Below are positions 59,425-64,000 of a stretch of DNA of 64,000 nucleotides, piece by piece (within the stretch, counting starts at the first letter, position 1; each line of letters opens with the position of its first letter). The notes beneath the pieces were generated by a model. That model made no database searches and was not told where the DNA came from. It was given only the letters and a program-made list of their open reading frames with translations. The DNA comes from Isoetes taiwanensis (taxonomy: Eukaryota; Streptophyta; Lycopodiopsida; Isoetales; Isoetaceae), in NCBI GenBank assembly GCA_021234155.1, contig JAJEKV010000666.1:1-64000 (forward strand), given 5' to 3'. Position numbers and translations under genes: made by a program.

Positions 59425-61848
59425 GCAAGATATTTTTATTTTTATTGATAGTATGTAAGTAAATACATTTATTCATGGCTCTATAATAGCGGATAGCCTA
59501 ACCATGTGCGCTTTGTGTACTAAAACACCCAGGTATGGAGGTAGAAAACAACACCACTTATAGGAGATCATCGAAAGGAAAAGAACCCCATGATGCATGT
59601 AGAAGATGCCACTAGAAACACCACCCGAAAATACTGATAAACAAAGGTAGAGGTGAAGGAATGTCTTCCCGCGCGTTAACTTGGCCCCAAGCTGCACATC
59701 TGCAAAAAGGTACTACAAGGAGACTCCGTCCTATTTTCCAAGAGATAAGTGCCTCGCTATCTTCTCAAGATGCCAATGCCTTCTAGAGGCCTCCTTAATG
59801 GGTGGTCTACTACTTCATTATCTACTTTGTCACCAGCTTGGGCATCACAACATTGTACTCAACCAACCAGCAAGCTGATAAGCAATAGTAAATACATTTG
59901 GTCCTCCCGATCCAAATGCCTCCTAGATCTTTGCCTTAATAGAGCCCCCTTTCATAATATTGTCTCCAACATCCAGACCTTCCTTCCAGCTGGGATGGAA
60001 GAGGGCCAACATGAAAAAATTGAACCCCTTCCAAGACGCACATATTAAAGCATTCAGAATCTGCTAAACCTGAAAATGAGCAAAAGCAATGCAGTCACAC
60101 TCCCCCAACACCTTCCAAGACATACCAACACTCAGCTAAAGCAGCCCATTTCTTATGGTCATTTGCACACCTTGAGCATCCACCGAAAAAAGAATCAGGA
60201 TACTAGATATAACACAAGTCTGCTCAACATCAGAAAATCATTGCAAAATATTAGTGCTTAAGATGCCGGCTGAATAAAACTTGAGCACCAATCTCGCAAT
60301 GGCCATCCTGCAGTCGATAAGAAGTGTGACATACCCCAAGTAATAGCCAGTGCCTCAGCAGACAAATGGTAGAGGGACCACACAGTTCACGTTCATTGTC
60401 TGCTCCAACTGATCCCAATGCCTTAAAATATCCGCTTAGAGGGATGGACTTTTCTTCCATGTTAATGATCTGAAGAACATTCAACCTGGTTATTATGGCT
60501 TGAACACCTCCCTAACATAGGAACCGAACCCAGGAGTATCTCAGAGCCCCAAACTGCAGTGAGTGCAGTAGATTTCCTTGACTGCAATGAGTGCAGCAGC
60601 CACCTAGCATAGCCACACTGAGTGCAGGCTTTCTATTCTGACCCAAACTCTGACAAAATGAACTGGCCAAGAAACCCACAAAAGATAAGGAAATAGATCA
60701 TACCATAAAACCCATTGACTGAATCTTCTTCAGCAGCACCAACAGAACAAGAACAACCTTGTTGATGCATCGTGGATTCTCAAAATGTTTCCCAGGAATC
60801 CCAATCTCAAAGACAAACATGCCCTTTACACCCACCCTCCAGACAGACCCTATACCAATATCAACAGGATGTCCAAGCATCTATGCTCAATCTTCAAGAA
60901 TCTCAGGAAAACTTCATGAATGGCATTCAAAGTTACATGGAAACCATGGAGGCACTTCACATGGATTTCCAAGCAGCCACCGTCAAAGTTCAATCACTTG
61001 AAGACAGTCTTCAACAAAAGCACGAGGCTCTTTTACAGGCCTGTGAAACTCTCAAGACTGAACAAGAACAGACTAACCTGCGCGCTGATCAACAGGTTCA
61101 ATTACAGTCCACTATTCAAGAATTGTTGGATCAGATAAAGAACAAGGATAAACTCCTTGCTGACCTCCAAACAATGTACACGGACCTCTCGCAGAATTAC
61201 AACAATCAGCTCAAAGAGCTCGATGGGCGCAATGAGCGCATCTTTTCTCTAGAAGGCCAACTTTCCACGCTACAAAGTCAGATCACGCCTCTCCAGGCTC
61301 AACTCACGGAAGCTCAGAAGCAGAAGATTATAGATGATACAGAAATTGCCACTCTTCGGCTTCAACACTCCACTCATGAGCCATCATCTTCACAGGCCAC
61401 ACTTTCTCACAGAAGATTCCGTGATCAATCCCGTCTCCTAGCTGACAAAGATAACAAGATCCGAGATTTGGAGCATCAAGTCCACCAAGCTGTTCAATCT
61501 GCGGAAGAAGCTCAAAGTCAACATGAGATGTATATTAACCTTGCTCTCCTCATTCCACGGGACTTTTCCACACCTTCAAGCTATCTGGATTATGTCGTGG
61601 CCCGACGCCATCTTTTTCTTCTGAAGTGGTATTCGGCACAAGGCAAGCCTAATGAGCCCCTTGGCAGTACGGATTTTCTCCAGATCTGGCCTGACCTTTC
61701 CATTGAAGACAAAGGCTTACTTTGTGCTCTGTTAGTCTATGGTCTTCTCCACTGTGCGGATCCAGATTTTGTCATCTTCCGTGTGGTCCAGCCCATGGCT
61801 TATATTCTTCAAGATTTTTATCTGGCTGATACACAGGATAAGTTCTAG
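58580..61848 (+). pseudogene. Extra 3' ORF, N-terminal and coiled-coil part (split by insertion)
   Basis: It starts MAASPKFPTLQVTAPRDSPL. After frameshifts between about 58,795 and 58,880 it reads GMANFLIGANIHRLTNIAKP and FFHVAILAIHSTHSIDWPQI, resembling the 'putative plant transposon protein' domain of Athila-type 3' ORFs. At 59,376-59,390 it is interrupted by a nested retroposon. Across the target site the frame continues exactly (STKTVHSQNVS). From 60,791 a long coiled coil follows (LQQKHEALLQACETLKTEQE, QIKNKDKLLADLQTMYTDL, LQSQITPLQAQLTEAQKQK). It then becomes globular (SSYLDYVVARRHLFLLKWYS) and meets a stop at 61,846-61,848 caused by a one-base shift. Its function is unknown. Confidence 0.7.
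59376..60790 (-). mobile_element. Nested retroposon with poly(A) tail and 15-bp TSD
   Basis: ATTCTCAAAATGTTT is present on both sides (59,376-59,390 and 60,776-60,790). The inserted 1,385 bp starts on the plus strand with about 30 T, which is a poly(A) tail on the minus strand, and has AATAAA-type words just before it. The long TSD and tail show LINE-machinery insertion. The body may be a 5'-truncated LINE (a minus-strand stretch containing AEALAITWGM resembles the RNase H of plant LINEs) or a retroposed transcript. No intact frame is present. Confidence 0.88.
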
Positions 61849-61849
61849 A

Positions 61850-63119
61850 TGGGCCCCATCGAATTTTTCAAGGCAACCCTGACGCTCACTGGCTGTTATT
61901 ACAAAACAATCAGTATTTACAGGATCCTGCTCAAGCAAACACTTTCAGCACTGAGTACATGTCTGAGCTTGCTCATCACCTCCCTCTATGGCAAGCCGAA
62001 ACGCTCGAACAGGTGCGGAAGAATTTAGCTGACGCTGAGGATCTCCCGTTTGCCCAAATTTATTTACAACACCCGGGTGGCTACAACACGCTGCGTGCCT
62101 TTCTGGACAGTCAAACTATACCCACGGGTTGGGTTTCTCCTCCAGTGTACACTATGCTGTCCGGCTCTGATTGGGACCAGTGGTGTCACACTCTTGATGC
62201 AGATCTTGTTCGAGAATTCCGAGAGCAGGCTCAGAAGCCCACACAAACAGGCACTGCTCATTCTCCATATGCTTCCTTGGGTGCCCCTCCACGCCCCAGA
62301 TATCTCACCTCAGACTGGCGTCTTCTCTTTTGGACTAAGGTCCTGGAAGGCCACGCAGACTGGACCCCTGCTCATATCTCCACCGATCTTCGATGGGATC
62401 CACGATTTGTTCGCCGCTCTAATTGGGAGGACGGTGCTACTTTGGAGAACACACAAAATTGGATCTTCATCCCCAATGAACGAGGTTGGCAGGCGCCTAC
62501 TCACGCTGTCTCAGGTCTCGATCTCTTCTTGGAGCATGGTGGCATCTCCCCGGATCCCTCTGTTCACAGACAAGCAGGTTTTTGTGCTGCTTTAAGCTGC
62601 CTACTTCTGAGTTCTCTTGCCAGGAATCATCCTATCTATTATTGCAACCCCAATGCCAGCGTCAGTGCCTTTGGCCTCCAGACCTGCCTTCTCATGGAAT
62701 GCCAGTTTGTCCCTGCTGAAGCACACCGTGCCCTTGAAGATATGGTGCACTCCGGGTTCCTCATTGACGCTCATCCAGCAATAGGTCTTAACACTCCTGA
62801 AGCTCTCACGGCACGCCAAGAACTCATTGCTAACTACCATTCTGGCGACCGCCCTCATACACGCCAAGATGACTTTGAAGTTGCTGGGTTTCCACCGCCT
62901 GAGACTGTTCCCCCTTTTCTCACCCCTGAGTGTCGTTTGGTGGGGGGGAGTGTTAGTCCTGTACGTCCTAGTACAGGACTATTCATGCACACCTCGGACC
63001 AGACCAAGAACAAGGCGTCAAATCCAGGTCTAGATCAGTCGTCAAGACCCCCGCAGAAGACCACGCAGAAGGTCACACTCAAGAGTCAGCCAAAGAAGAA
63101 GCCGAGAATAGACAAATGA
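61850..63119 (+). pseudogene. Extra 3' ORF, C-terminal part, reading into the LTR
   Basis: A frame open from about 61,855 (IFQGNPDAHWLLLQNNQYLQ) runs through the internal ATG at 61,959 for 386 codons, giving a Trp-rich, apparently globular protein (WHLPLW-like HHLPLWQAETLEQVRKNL, WRLLFWTKVLEGHADWTPAH, LRWDPRFVRRSNWEDGA). It is one base out of frame with the preceding coiled-coil part, so the two were probably one protein of about 1,000 residues. The frame crosses the polypurine tract without a stop and uses 169 bp of U3, ending with a basic tail KSQPKKKPRIDK. I know no domain that matches it. Confidence 0.6.
62937..62950 (+). promoter_or_regulatory. Polypurine tract
   Basis: A G-rich run (ttggtgggggggag) sits directly before the TGTTAG start of the 3' LTR, the standard position for plus-strand DNA priming. 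It lies within the extra ORF. Confidence 0.85.
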
Positions 63120-63543
63120 TGCCCTGTCAGCATCAGTATCAGCGTCAGCATGATTCCAGGCACTTCAAAAGGCACCGCCCTCATTCCCGCAAATCAGGCC
63201 TCCTTCAAGAGTCGGCACCGAGATCTGTCAGAGTACTATATAAACCACTGCCTATACCCGAGGCCATTGTACTATATATATGAATAGAGCTAGCATTCAA
63301 AGGCTAGATGAGTTTTTGTTCTTGTCTCCCATCATTTTCTTTCTCGATTGCGAGAAGCTCATGTATTCTGATTGATATCAAGAAGTTTTCTTCACACTGT
63401 TGTGTTTCCGTTGTGTTCTCGTTTTCTCTTTCTTTTGTTCCTTTGCAAATCCCGCGTGACATAGCTCCCGGATTCTCCTGTTTGATCCTAGGGTCCTCAG
63501 AGAGGACTGTCTTGTAGGAGTTCCCGAACCCAGACCCCAAACA
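62951..63543 (+). repeat. 3' LTR, 593 bp
   Basis: It begins TGTTAGTCCTG and ends CCAAACA. It has TATATAAA at about 63,237-63,244, which is disrupted in the 5' LTR, and an extra gtaggagt near the end. Scattered substitutions relative to the 5' LTR mean the insertion is not brand-new. Confidence 0.9.
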
Positions 63544-64000
63544 GCCGCCAGGTCTCTTGCAACATACATGACCAACACAAGACTTTGCAGCTCCCGCACT
63601 CGAGAGGTAGAAGCACTTTGGCCGGAGGGTCCTAGTAGGCACCAACCCAAACACGGCTACCACCGTCTATTGTCTTCATGGCAGATAGGCACTCATTAAG
63701 ATGGTCCACCGTGATGAATATGGCGATCCAGTAAAGTTGCTGGTCTGTCAATATGCTAATCTGGTCAAGGAATTTCTGATAGTCTTCCATTGTCCATTTC
63801 TTTGTATATTTGAAGTCATAGCCAATGAAGCGGGCTGACATATTGACTATCTCGAGGCACAAACCTAATGGATTCACATGGAAACACTTGATTTGTACCT
63901 CCCTCCTCAATAGGGCCAAGAAGATATTCGTCTACTTTGGCAAAGAGGGACTCCGAAAAACTTTCCTTCTCCATCTCCTTGCGTCCTTCAGCCCATCCAC
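63544..64000 (-). pseudogene. 5' part of the interrupted minus-strand gene
   Basis: Read on the minus strand from the window edge: a segment FSESLFAKVDEYLLGPIEEG in one frame, then NPLGLCLEIVNMSARFIGYD, KKWTMEDYQKFLDQISIL and QLYWIAIFITVDHLNECLSA in the next. After another shift near 63,640, STSRVRELQSLVLVMYVARD runs up to the retrotransposon. The final codons are in frame with the segment starting at 51,183. The 5' end lies outside the window. The family is unrecognised; the protein is helix-rich and intronless as far as visible. Confidence 0.5.

Larger units (their letters stand above)
51184..63543 (+). mobile_element. 12.4-kb Ty3/gypsy LTR retrotransposon, Athila/Tat-like
   Basis: The two LTRs (51,184-51,757 and 62,951-63,543) share most of their sequence. 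They enclose gag with three zinc knuckles, protease, RT, RNase H and integrase in Ty3/gypsy order, then a long extra 3' frame before the polypurine tract. The C-terminal integrase words FPGKLKFRWLGPYQI and the RT words FMDGFSGYNQI and PFGLSNSPSTFQR, with no chromodomain, point to the non-chromovirus Athila/Tat group. The flanks gccgt (51,179-51,183) and gccgc (63,544-63,548) are a 5-bp target duplication with one change. The element is inactive: multiple stops, frameshifts, a small RT deletion and a nested 1.4-kb insertion. Confidence 0.93.

Noticed and set aside
63544-63565. 3' LTR extending past position 63,543 to 'ggtct'
   Set aside because: 'gccgccaggtct' resembles the sequence after the 5' LTR, but codons there belong to the interrupted minus-strand frame, and the frame rejoins exactly with the LTR ending at CA 63,543.

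Overview
The window is nuclear DNA of a land plant with a large, repeat-rich genome. The evidence is a complete eight-exon plant-type aldo/keto reductase gene with GT-AG introns, two eukaryotic tRNA-Val(AAC) genes, a single-exon gene opening with the plant DUF688-type motif VPFLWEERPGKPK, and plant families of LINE, hAT and Ty3/gypsy elements. The sequence does not fix the species; nothing here is bacterial, and I see no CRISPR, operon or replication origin.

Layout. 1-4.7 kb: no gene, but two decayed satellite-like arrays (units of about 300 bp and about 225 bp). 4.7-10.25 kb: degenerate sequence with local duplications. 10.26-13.91 kb: a 5'-truncated L1-type LINE on the minus strand, with ORF1, endonuclease and reverse transcriptase motifs. 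15.19-16.67 kb: exons of an unrecognised plant gene, damaged in its 5' half. 19.0-19.4 kb: hairpin-bearing tandem repeats. 20.26-20.95 kb: the DUF688-like gene. 23.4-26.0 kb: two tRNA-Val genes and a tRNA-like pseudogene. 26.83-32.18 kb (minus): the aldo/keto reductase, the one clearly intact host gene.

34.29-44.93 kb is one 10,635-bp hAT transposon. It has a CAGGG terminal inverted repeat, a perfect 8-bp target-site duplication, eight GACGC motifs near each end, a decayed minus-strand transposase (BED finger, DUF659, C-terminal dimerisation domain), an unrelated 4-kb plus-strand coding block, and a 2-kb module of duplicated palindromes.

47.8-51.2 kb holds decayed coding blocks of unknown origin interleaved with GC-rich iterated repeats. 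One of these, a minus-strand frame, is split by the insertion of a 12.36-kb Athila/Tat-like Ty3/gypsy retrotransposon (51,184-63,543) and resumes at 63,544. Removing the element and one target-site copy restores that frame exactly at the junction. The retrotransposon has LTRs, gag with three zinc knuckles, protease, RT/RNase H, integrase and a very long extra 3' reading frame that runs through the polypurine tract into the LTR. It is inactivated by stops and frameshifts and carries a 1.4-kb retroposon of its own. The window is therefore mainly a record of layered insertions around a few host genes.
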